Shown piece by piece: positions 1 through 6,964 of a DNA stretch of 16,176 nucleotides. Both the position numbers and the translations under genes were made by a program. The notes under the pieces are model-generated. The model did no database searches and had not been told where the DNA came from. It worked only from the letters and a program-made list of their open reading frames with translations. The DNA is from Phanerochaete sordida. Its lineage: Eukaryota; Basidiomycota; Agaricomycetes; Polyporales; Phanerochaetaceae. Where the stretch lies: assembly GCA_019973155.2 (NCBI GenBank), contig BPQB01000190.1, forward strand, positions 1 to 16,176, given 5' to 3'. Position 1 is the first letter of the stretch; every line of letters begins with the position of its first letter.

Positions 1-7
1 TCCAACA
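1..7 (-). repeat. First 7 bp of the 3' LTR
   Basis: The minus strand reads TGTTGGA directly after a polypurine tract. The same heptamer starts the 5' LTR at 1464. The rest of the 3' LTR lies beyond the window start. Confidence 0.7.
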
Positions 8-16
8 CTCCCCCTC
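8..16 (-). other. Polypurine tract for plus-strand DNA priming
   Basis: The minus strand reads GAGGGGGAG immediately before TGTTGGA. A G-rich purine run abutting a TG LTR end is the standard plus-strand priming site of copia elements. It lies only 43 bp after the gag stop codon. Confidence 0.75.
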
Positions 17-59
17 GAGCCCGCATGTGCCATAGAAGGCAATCCCGACGCGGACGGCG

Positions 60-953
60 CTACAGCGCGAAGCCGTCCCGAGTCCGCTGGAAGGTTTCGA
101 CGATACCGTCGTCGAACCGTTCCATGATGTCACCGGATTCCTGACACCAGAATCCGAAATCCACGCCAACGTCGGCGTGCTCTTTCTTCGCCTTCGGGCA
201 TTCGTTCCGGTAATGTCCCTTCTCCTTGCACTCGAAGCAAGTTATGTCCTCGCGGCGCTGACGGCGCTTCGGTTTCGCAGCGTACGCGGCCTCGGGTCTG
301 GATTCCTGCACGAGGTTTCGGCGCTTCTCCTCGTTCAGCAGGCGGCGCATCACGTAGTCATAATTCGGTGATGGCTTCTTCTCCCCCGATTCGTCCGCAT
401 CGTCCGTAGCACCGGTATCCTCGATGTAGGACTCGATAGCGGTAACGATGTTCTCGTACTCTTCTGGCAAGCTCGCCAAGAGTACCGTAACCTTCAACAT
501 GTCCGAAATATCGACTTTCACGTCGATCAAAGCCTGATAGTAGTCTTCGAAGCGGTTCAGGTGATCCTGCATGGACACATCCGGCTCTTTCCTGAGCAAG
601 AGGAAACGGCGCATCAGCGCCATCCGATTCGCCCAGCCGGCGTTCTCATGCGTCTCCTTGAGAATCCGCCACATCTCCTTTGGGTCCGTGGTCTTCCGGA
701 TCAACGGCAGCTGACCGTCCGACACATGCAAGGCGATCTCCGCTGCGGCAAGCTTCGCGCGCTTGTCCCATGCAGCCTGCGCTCTCGCATTCGCGACTGG
801 TCTAGGCTCCTCCCTGGACACCAAACCCCACAGTTCCTTGCGGAACAAATGCATCTCCATACGGTACTTCCACGCGTACCAGTTGGAGTCATGCAACAGC
901 TCGAAACGCGACGATCCGCCGCTGAATCCGCTGCCCTCGGCACGTCCTTCCAT
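60..953 (-). CDS. gag: Ty1/copia Gag (nucleocapsid) protein, intact
   Basis: This encodes a 297-aa Gag, the structural protein that forms the virus-like particle and packages element RNA in the cytoplasm. Residues about 16-46 (FELLHDSNWYAWKYRMEMH and onward) match the N-terminal copia Gag segment annotated as DUF4219. Residues about 50-215 fit the helical UBN2/retrotran_gag region. Near the C-terminus a basic patch (KPKRRQRR) leads into a CCHC zinc knuckle, CFECKEKGHYRNEC, at residues 239-252. I chose the ATG at 953-951 because the open frame extends upstream only to a TTG at 971. There are no frameshifts or internal stops. The frame ends about 45 residues after the knuckle and does not continue into a protease with a DSGA-type site; in most copia elements gag and pol form one long frame. 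An intact gag without pol suggests selection or recent mobilisation in trans. Confidence 0.9.
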   Translation of the reverse strand: MEGRAEGSGFSGGSSRFELLHDSNWYAWKYRMEMHLFRKELWGLVSREEPRPVANARAQAAWDKRAKLAAAEIALHVSDGQLPLIRKTTDPKEMWRILKETHENAGWANRMALMRRFLLLRKEPDVSMQDHLNRFEDYYQALIDVKVDISDMLKVTVLLASLPEEYENIVTAIESYIEDTGATDDADESGEKKPSPNYDYVMRRLLNEEKRRNLVQESRPEAAYAAKPKRRQRREDITCFECKEKGHYRNECPKAKKEHADVGVDFGFWCQESGDIMERFDDGIVETFQRTRDGFAL

Positions 954-996
954 ACTAGGCAAGTGCCACAAAGACGATGACTAAGCAATCACGAAC

Positions 997-1158
997 GGCG
1001 TAGAAACGCCCACGGCTCGACAGCCAAACGAAACGCGTGGAAACGCAACGGCGTAGACACGCCAACCAACGATAACCGCGTAGAAACGCGAGCACGGGTA
1101 GAAACCCAACCGGTGTAGAAACACCAACGGCTAGACAGCCAAACGGCGTAGAAACGCC
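997..1158 (-). repeat. Array of nine mini-hairpins in the retroelement leader
   Basis: Nine short inverted repeats follow each other between the primer binding site and gag, at 997-1010, 1014-1025, 1035-1046, 1050-1063, 1077-1090, 1096-1107, 1112-1125, 1129-1140 and 1145-1158. Each has a perfect 4-5 bp stem and a 4-nt loop. On the plus strand the stems are GGCGT/ACGCC (three times), GGCT/AGCC (twice), GCGT/ACGC, CGCGT/ACGCG, GGGT/ACCC and GGTGT/ACACC. The loops are AGAA (five), AGAC (two), GGAA and CGAC. Spacers are 3-13 nt and often AAC. Stem arms change together while loop and spacing stay similar, which points to selection on RNA pairing. A role in packaging or dimerisation is inference from the position. 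Confidence 0.75.
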
Positions 1159-1220
1159 CAAACGACGATGAACGGGTAAGCGCGGGTGGTCCGCCGGAGC
1201 ACGAAAAACAGAGTCGAGAG

Positions 1221-1247
1221 GGTTACTGCCCTTCGGGGCTCATAACC
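1221..1247 (-). other. Stem-loop containing the primer binding site
   Basis: Bases 1221-1225 pair with 1243-1247 (GGTTA/TAACC), and 1228-1231 pair with 1236-1239 (GCCC/GGGC) across a 4-nt loop at 1232-1235. The primer binding site forms one side of this hairpin, so primer annealing would have to open it. Confidence 0.6.
1236..1247 (-). other. Primer binding site complementary to the initiator tRNA-Met anticodon arm
   Basis: The minus strand reads GGTTATGAGCCC directly after the LTR end. This is the exact complement of GGGCUCAUAACC, the anticodon stem-loop of yeast initiator tRNA-Met as I recall it. Drosophila copia and yeast Ty5 are known to prime from this internal tRNA site (half-tRNA primer) rather than from the CCA 3' end. 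The fungal host's own tRNA should be compared. Confidence 0.8.
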
Positions 1248-1464
1248 TGTAAAGAAGTGGGGATAATACGCAGGCAGTAACGATAGAATGCTCGTGTTCA
1301 ACGCTCTGAGACCCTCCGGGGCCTCCTTAAATACAGGAGAAATCTACTCGAAAATTCTACGGATAATCCCTGGCTGACTAAGCCCGACGTCATCCCATTT
1401 CCAGCGCATTCTCTCGCGCCCCACTGCCATATGCGCACATGCGCGGGTCGACGACATTCCAACA
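1248..1464 (-). repeat. 5' LTR, 217 bp
   Basis: The left end (minus strand TGTTGGA at 1464-1458) equals the start of the 3' LTR at 7-1. The right end, TTTACA at 1253-1248, abuts the primer binding site. A TATA-like TATTTAAGG lies 131 nt from the LTR start, which leaves a short R-U5 portion. Beyond 1464 the sequence resumes homology with unit B (CTGCAGGA at 1473 and 9574), which independently places the element boundary here. Confidence 0.75.
1325..1333 (-). promoter_or_regulatory. TATA-like element of the LTR promoter
   Basis: The minus strand reads TATTTAAGG inside the LTR, about 77 nt before its end. Its position fits the U3/R boundary of a copia LTR. Transcription would start about 25-30 nt further along the minus strand. 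Confidence 0.55.
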
Positions 1465-2280
1465 GATCGCGTCTGCAGGAGGGAGCCCTCGCACGACCGC
1501 CTGGTGGCCCGCCGTGTTCGAGATCTGCGCCAACGCGACGTCGGCCAGCCGCTCTGTCGCATTGAGAATATCGACACGAGCCTTGTGTGTGCCGGCGAGG
1601 AGTCCTGATACTCGCGTATAGACGTTGAGGTCTTGCTGCGTCAGAATGCGAAGAGTGGAGGGCCGGCGGCGGGACAGGCGGCGCGGACCGCGGGTACGAC
1701 GGTCGGGTCCAGGGGACAGAGCACCTGCGAAGACGGTCAGAGGTGCCGTGGAGATGGTAGAGTACGTACCATGGTAGCGCTTGCCGCTAACGGTACCACC
1801 AAGTTGCGATAGTGTCGCGCCAGGGACAGAGCAGTACCTGTGCATGATGTCAACAATTGATTATCGCGAATGTACGAACGACATACAGGGTATCCCGTGT
1901 TCAACGCCTCCGAACCCCAAAGACCGCACGACGATGGGCGCAGCGGTGGGCTGAGCGAGGAGTGTTGCCAGCTCGCCTATGATCTGCGTTGCGCGTGAGT
2001 CTTCTCTACGGAAGGATCGCTGGTGTCTGCGTTCGACGGGTATGACATGAAGAGACCGCGTGCCTCGGCGGCGGACGCGAAGACCAAGAACTTGGACGTT
2101 GTGTCGCCAACGTCGTGCGAGTCGAAGTCGGATCGCTGCCGACGACGTCCTACTGCTGGCGATAGATCTCGCCGATGTACGTCTTGTGGTCGTGCAGGTA
2201 CTCGGCTTCGAGTTGGCGATTGTCGCCTACGGTAAGTGTGAGTTCATGCAGAAACGTCATGGCAAGGCTCACGTACCAGA
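1465..2280. pseudogene. Unidentified decayed tract, partner of 9566-10380
   Basis: The tract aligns with 9566-10380 in short islands, for example TACGAAC at 1873 and CGAACCCCA at 1910 with their partners at 9985 and 10022. A minus-strand frame is open over 1845-1465 and would read RVSGLLAGTHKARVDILNA; it then runs into the LTR, so it is interrupted by the insertion if it was ever a gene. The partner tract keeps a different open frame (VDTTFAEIVTQTVSVLDVA), and the two do not align as one protein without frameshifts. I do not recognise a family, and the coding strand is uncertain. Confidence 0.3.
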
Positions 2281-3542
2281 ACTCTCGAACTTCGCGCAGC
2301 GCCGCCTCCACACCCCCGCTTCCGCTCGCTTCTCCGCGCCGCTCACCGCATTCAGCCTACCGCGCCCAGGCTGGTGCTGTGGATGCGATGGTCGACGTGC
2401 AGGGAGTGCACGGGAGGCATCCGCTCGCGCGCCGACAGTCAGCGGCGCGCATCTGGATATCGATAGAATATATGCGTTGTTGCGAAGGCCTGCGCGCGGC
2501 TGGGAATGTCACGACGTTTCGAACGCGGGCTTGCAAAGGCCAAGGAGTGCGGTCGACGCACGATAGCCGTGCGTCGCGGATCACCGCTTCAAGAGCAGGC
2601 CGACGCTCAGCGAGAACGTGGGCAGAGGGGGATGCGGAGGGATGTGCTCTCTCGGGAGACTACGCTCGTCGCGGCGGTGTACGGGGTGTGTTGTCGGTAC
2701 AGAAGATGGCTCATGGCGCGGCGGGGGACCGCCGTGGCGGTTGCAAGATGTTTGTCGCGCTGGCTTGCGTCGACGCGGCTGATACGCGCGTGCTGCGGCG
2801 GATCAACTGCCCGGCTCGACGTTGACGATGGCTAGAAGGAGATTTTGCCGTGACGTGGTGGGTGTCGGCAGCCTGGCAGGCGGGGTACAGTCGCCGCTGC
2901 TTGCGCTGACAATCGATCGAGCTACCCGTTCGGGGTCGAACCTGGCTTGGAGATGGTGTGGAAGACATAAACGGATACGACGCGTTGGGATTTGCCCTTC
3001 CCGGAGGCGACGTTGCCTTTCTGTAGCGGATCGACCTGGCATAAAAGGAGGGTCTATACAAGCCGCACAGTCAGAGGCTTGGGGGGCTAACGCGAGGAAG
3101 AACTGCAGTAACGCACCTGATACCCTCGAGTGCCCAGTTCCGCCGCTGCTGAGAGGCTTCACAGCGTGTCGCGGTCCTGCTATGTCGTCGAGTGACGCCA
3201 TCCGCGCACCGTCGGCACCGGAAAAGCCTGGCGGGAGAGAGTTCGACGCGTATCCTGCGACGATCGTCAAGCGGCCGACCGGCGTGTTGTGCAGGCGTCG
3301 GCGCGTGGGCGTAGCTCGAAGGCGGGGTGAGTTTCTGTTTGACTCCCCTACAGGCGATGAGGGCGTTTGGCAGCGCACCTGGCGGGCTGAATACTTGACC
3401 TGCAGGGACGATCAGGAACACGCGAGAAGATACGAAGGCCAAAAAGCAACGCACAACCATGTGCCTCGACCCCGGCTACCGTCTTGTCGACGAGGCGTGG
3501 ACCGTGATTGAGCCTGCGGCTGTTTCGCATCTTCAGAGAGAG
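2281..3542. other. No supportable gene
   Basis: This GC-rich stretch has overlapping open frames on both strands, with arginine-rich compositions typical of chance frames. Correspondence with unit B (about 10,400-11,590) is too weak to align by eye. A GTGAGT near 3328 and TTGACCTGCAG near 3405 could mark a 78-nt plus-strand intron, but no flanking exon can be supported. Confidence 0.4.
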
Positions 3543-3998
3543 CTAGGCGGCGGCATGGCACCGGATAGCGGGCAAGGCATCTACGCGTTCCAAAATCACG
3601 AGCGTGCCGGGGACGTCGGCAGACTCGCTGCATAGACTCGTAGCGAGTCTGCCGGGATGGACGAATTCTCTTGCGGGTCCTGGCATGCCATGGGGAGACC
3701 AGAACCGGGAGGGGCGCCGCCAGCCGATCGATAGGTTGCTCTTCGTGGCGTGCGGGAGAGTCGAGTTGGCGGGAGTGTGAAACACGGGCAGGCCCGGGAC
3801 AGAACGCACCTGGTACATCTGAGACAGCCGCGATCGTATGCTTTGCGAGGCACTTGCCGAAGCGATCACAGGTCAGCCCGATCACACAGCCAAGAGGCAG
3901 GGGCAGACTCACCAGCAAGCAGGTGGGGGTGCCAGGCGCGGGCGATTGACGGGCTGGTGGTCGAGGTGGGTGTCGAACACGGCGACGCGTCCCGGCGC
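3543..3998 (-). pseudogene. Unidentified minus-strand gene relic, copy A
   Basis: A candidate exon at 3998-3913 (minus) is preceded by TATAACAG and followed by GTGAGT. Its 86-nt length is identical in copy B and it reads APGRVAVFDTHLDHQP and onward. The following candidate intron contains TGATCGGGCTGA, a plausible branch region also kept in B. A downstream frame open to 3543 contains SRLSQMYQVRS, matching PRLSQSIHQVRS in copy B. The shared splice signals and ungapped alignment support a former minus-strand gene, but the opposite strand can also be read through parts of it. VFDT followed by D loosely resembles a protease active-site strand; this is too weak for a family call. Confidence 0.35.
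3618..3653. repeat. Perfect 12-bp inverted repeat with 12-nt loop
   Basis: GGCAGACTCGCT at 3618-3629 is exactly complementary to AGCGAGTCTGCC at 3642-3653. The loop contains a further GACTCG, so the hexamer occurs twice close together. I did not find this palindrome in the matching part of unit B, so it appears private to unit A. Confidence 0.7.
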
Positions 3999-4590
3999 CT
4001 GTTATATTGCTCGCGCGCGTGCCACGTGAGAGCAGCCGCCCTGGCGGTGACGTCGTGCCTGCCGCCCTGCCTCGAAGTCCGAACCATGTCTGCGCCGCCC
4101 ACCACGCTTATCGTCGACGCTGTGGATCCCGAAGGCCGCAATATTTGCCTCACTGGCAGCATTCGAGTGGACACCTCGCAACCGGAAACTCATCGCCGTC
4201 CACACTCCGTCCGTCTGGGCGGCATACTAGACTCGAACCCTCAGGGAGAGCCTCGAGGAGAGATCGCATGGCGCGTGAACACCGCCAGGTACTACAAGCG
4301 GGAGGATTGGGATCCAATGCCTGCGGGGATTCGGTACGTATGCTTGACATGATGTTGTGGATTCCTTCCCTGCTGATCTATGTGTACGCGACAGATGAAA
4401 AATATCCCTTACTGGCGGCAACGCTGGCTAGACGGTGAATTCCCAAACTCTTCATCACACTTACCATGCCTCGAATATGTAGAATATCACGTCGCACAAT
4501 GTGTCAAGATTATGTTGAATGTCCATGAGTCCGTGCACGGCTCGGAGAAGAGCAGGAACCCCCATCCAAGCCGAGCAGGCGTACAGCACT
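3999..4590. other. Non-coding or decayed spacer between divergent relics, copy A
   Basis: This lies between the minus-strand relic and the plus-strand relic. Its left end carries part of the best-conserved non-F-box island (3993-4030, with TGTTATATTGCTC). A plus-strand frame beginning MSAPPTTLIVDAVD near 4086 is open to 4352 and aligns for a few residues with TTSAASSTS in copy B, but it has no further support. Confidence 0.3.
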
Positions 4591-4600
4591 CTTCGCCGAG

Positions 4601-4654
4601 GTGCGATAACTTGCACCTCCTTTCGCTAGGGCAGCTAATGTAAAGGTACATCAG
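4601..4654 (+). other. Relic intron 1, copy A (54 nt)
   Basis: It runs from GTGCGA to CATCAG with a branch-like GCTAATG 20 nt before the end. It occupies the same place as 12782-12837. Confidence 0.55.
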
Positions 4655-4754
4655 GCCGCCTAGGCCATTTCAATGTGGACGCCATTGTCAACGCAGCGTC
4701 CGTACAAGTCTTTGTTTAGCCGTCAATACGCCGACGTCGCTCTCGAGCCCCGGG

Positions 4755-4806
4755 GTGCGCCACCCTATCCATGCCTCTCGTCTACATATACTGATCGTCT
4801 CTGCAG
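4755..4806 (+). other. Relic intron 2, copy A (52 nt)
   Basis: It runs from GTGCGCCACCC to CTCTGCAG with a branch-like ACTGATC. It occupies the same place as 12937-12989, which starts GTGCGTCACCC. Confidence 0.55.
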
Positions 4807-6010
4807 GTAGTGGCTGCGCTCACATGCTTTCAGTCGCACGGGGAGGCTGTCGCGTTCACTCACCTGGTCGATGGTCACGAAACGACCCTTCCTCCTCTGG
4901 TGTACCTTCCACCAAGCCTACCGACCATGGCCAACACCTCTCAAAATTGGCATAGATACCCACAGCCTCGCTACGATTGACACGGTGATCGGGCCGGACG
5001 ATGGAAGGGCACCTGGTGAGTCTCCTTGGGTTTCAGGAATGCGCGATTGCTGAGAACTGCGGCGCGGCGGGGTCATCCTCAGCGCGACGGCCCTCAGCGG
5101 ACTTGACAAGGCGCACGCGCTGACCCTCGCACAGATTGCGTCGTCATTGGTCCCCGCGACCGGTGCGTGGAGCATCGCGCGTACGCTCTGCTGCAAAGTG
5201 CGTTGCTTCCAGCCGAACTCCTGGCTCCCGAGCAACGATTCAACTCTGTACTGACTAAGAGCTACAGATACGACTTCTCATAGGGCCGTCCGCCGCCGCG
5301 TCTTCAAGCCAAGACTTGCGCGTGGTAATCCACGGCATTGTGAACGCTTACGAGTGGTACCGCCGAAGGTGCGTCACCTTCTTCGTCCTGCATCCCGCCC
5401 TCGTTGAATGTTTTGCAGACAGTTCCAACGTATACACGAGCTTCACCGACGCTAACGCTACACTCCGGGACGCGTCCACCTCCTGCGGCGCAGCTGGCCT
5501 ATCAACATACTACACACTCGGGCCTACCCCAGCCAGCATGCGCGCACGCTTCGAGCGTGCCACCGCCACCGCCCAGACCGCGCCTGTGCTCTTGTAAAAC
5601 GCGCCAAGCAGCACGTTCGCAATAGTCGACGGCACGCCCGTATTCCCCAGGCTCATCGAGATGTCCTACACGCTGCAGGCGGGCGCGCTGCCGTTTGCGG
5701 CACTAGAAGGAAGTTCAAGGAACAGATCGTGGCTTCATCTCGGTACGCCCGCCATTCCGGAGCTGCACGCGACGGGCACTAGCACGAGGAACCTATCCTG
5801 CATGCGATCTCTGACGCGCCTGTCGCCCGGCCCATTTTCATGGCGCAGACCATCCCGATTCCCATATCCAGCGTCTCGAGCGGCGCGTTCACAGTCGCTG
5901 ACGGCACGCTCGTGGCGCACAAGCTCGTCGAAATTGGGTACACGTGAAAGCGGTGCTGGAGACGGACGATGGGAGCCTGCCGCTGCCTGGCTACGGGACC
6001 GTTTGCTCCT

Positions 6011-6880
6011 CGCGGCGAGCATCGTGCGCACGACCAGGCTCGCTGTCTCCGCAGGAGCCGAGCTGAGATTACTGACGGCCAGCTGGGCGTCCGCACATTC
6101 GCGAAGCAGGGCCGATCGCTCGACGCAAGCCCTTCGCGCCGTCGCTCGCCGCTCGCCTCCCTGTCGCGGAGCACCGGATGCCATTCCGCGACGCACAGCC
6201 CCGCCGGTCATCTCCTCCAGTCATCGTTCTCCCACGCTTGATACGCCGTCGCATTGGCAGTGCGTCCGACGATCGTCCGTTCGGTGCGTGTCAGTATCTG
6301 TCGCGAGGAGTCCTCGTCGCTGACTGCAATTATCGGCAGATCGATGCTCGTGGCATCGAGCGCACGGTCGGCGGCCGCGAATATAGCTTGCATTGACTGC
6401 AGGTAGAAGGACCGTGGGCCACGGGGCAAGGTATAGCGCGTGAGGTGCCGTGACGCTTCCAGGACATGTCGAGCGCGCTGCCAAACCTAGGTTGACACCG
6501 GCATGGATCCGTTCATATCTCTATATCGGCGTACACGTTTGCGTGATGGTACTGCGTTGAATACCTGTGAGAACGGCGTCGTGTACCTTTCAAAAAGTCG
6601 CAAATTCGATCGCGCCTTATACCATGCGCTCCCTGCTGATCCATCGCGAGTAATTGGACGATGATAGCAGCTATGCCAATGTAGGCGATGAGAATCTCTG
6701 GTAGATATACGTATACAGCTGCACTTTGCATGAGGTGATTGAGGGACAGCTCCGGAGAGACGAGACGAAGCGCTCCCAAGGAGCTTCCGTACACGAGGCG
6801 AGGAGGGCGGCCCGGGGGCTGCGCAGGCTTCGCACGTTGTACTAGGAATACGAGGACGTGCGGATGAGGCGAGGCTCGTC
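6011..6880. other. Spacer upstream of F-box copy A; no gene supported
   Basis: Open frames occur on both strands without a recognisable domain. A minus-strand frame (6890-6513) includes a hydrophobic run, VYLPEILIAYIGIAAIIVQL, that could be a membrane segment, but unit B has no matching frame. The last ~65 bp share a patch (GGGGCTGCGCAG) with unit B at about 14906, but the F-box reading frame does not continue through it in both copies. Confidence 0.4.
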
Positions 6881-6964
6881 GGTCTCGCACTCGTCTCCTA
6901 CCACCACCACCCCGCCTGCATCGTCCTCGCGCAGCCGTCGCCGACCTCTCTGCCCCCGTCCAGC
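6881..6964 (+). promoter_or_regulatory. Conserved 84-nt leader of F-box gene, copy A
   Basis: The pyrimidine-rich leader aligns without gaps to 14960-15043, with 75 of 84 bases identical by hand count. It ends CCAGC before the ATG, giving an A at -3. The F-box reading frame stays open through all 28 upstream codons in both copies. A short upstream ATG at 6864, in another frame and overlapping the gene start, occurs only in copy A. Confidence 0.5.

Larger units (their letters stand above)
1..1464 (-). mobile_element. Gag-only Ty1/copia LTR retrotransposon, 3' LTR cut by window edge
   Basis: On the minus strand the order is 5' LTR (1464-1248), initiator-tRNA primer binding site (1247-1236), structured leader, gag (953-60), polypurine tract (16-8) and the start of the 3' LTR (7-1). 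The first seven bases of both LTRs are identical (TGTTGGA), and the 5' LTR begins TGT and ends ACA, as copia LTRs do. Only 43 bp separate the gag stop from the polypurine tract, so no pol region is present. The internal part is 1,240 bp; with two 217-bp LTRs the whole element would be about 1.67 kb. It would need an autonomous partner to supply protease, integrase and reverse transcriptase. The target-site duplication cannot be tested because the far end lies outside the window. The family call is firm from gag; the gag-only structure rests on the polypurine tract plus 7 bp of LTR. Confidence 0.85.
4591..6010 (+). pseudogene. Unidentified plus-strand gene relic with two introns, copy A
   Basis: Two introns (4601-4654 and 4755-4806) are matched at the same places in copy B, which fixes the plus strand. 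The exon between them reads LRRGRLGHFNVDAIVNAASVQ in A and aligns to DAASVQVVFLLYGD in B. In A it is 100 nt (99 in B) and hits an in-frame TAG near 4717, so the frame is broken. Further on, fragments in shifting frames carry a recurring motif: HGIVNAYEW near 5331, FAIVDGTPV near 5616 and FTVADGTLVAHKLVEIGY near 5888, the last two followed by LPFA/VLE and DGSL.LPG-like stretches. This suggests an internally repetitive protein of about 90-100 residues per repeat. Several stops and frameshifts mark it as non-functional. I do not recognise the family. Confidence 0.45.

Noticed and set aside
997..1158. CRISPR-like regular repeats
   Set aside because: Units are 12-14 bp palindromes with 3-13 nt spacers of similar sequence, inside a eukaryotic retroelement leader. 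Repeat and spacer sizes do not fit a CRISPR array.
955..1161. Minus-strand 68-codon open frame in the retroelement leader
   Set aside because: It starts at TTG, not ATG, and simply reads through the hairpin array, giving a repetitive product. The structure explains it better than coding does.
1390..1845. Minus-strand 151-codon open frame
   Set aside because: It crosses the retroelement boundary at 1464/1465, so its last third is LTR sequence. Only the part above 1465 could be host-derived.
2060..3511. Several plus-strand frames of 168-229 codons
   Set aside because: They overlap each other and opposite-strand frames, are arginine rich, and have no counterpart in unit B or recognisable domain.
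4229..4242. tRNA B-box-like GGTTCGAGTCT on the minus strand
   Set aside because: The flanking five bases do not pair to form a T stem and I found no matching A box upstream. No tRNA gene is supported.
6513..6890. Possible membrane protein on the minus strand
   Set aside because: One hydrophobic run alone is weak evidence, it overlaps the conserved F-box leader on the other strand, and unit B lacks the frame.
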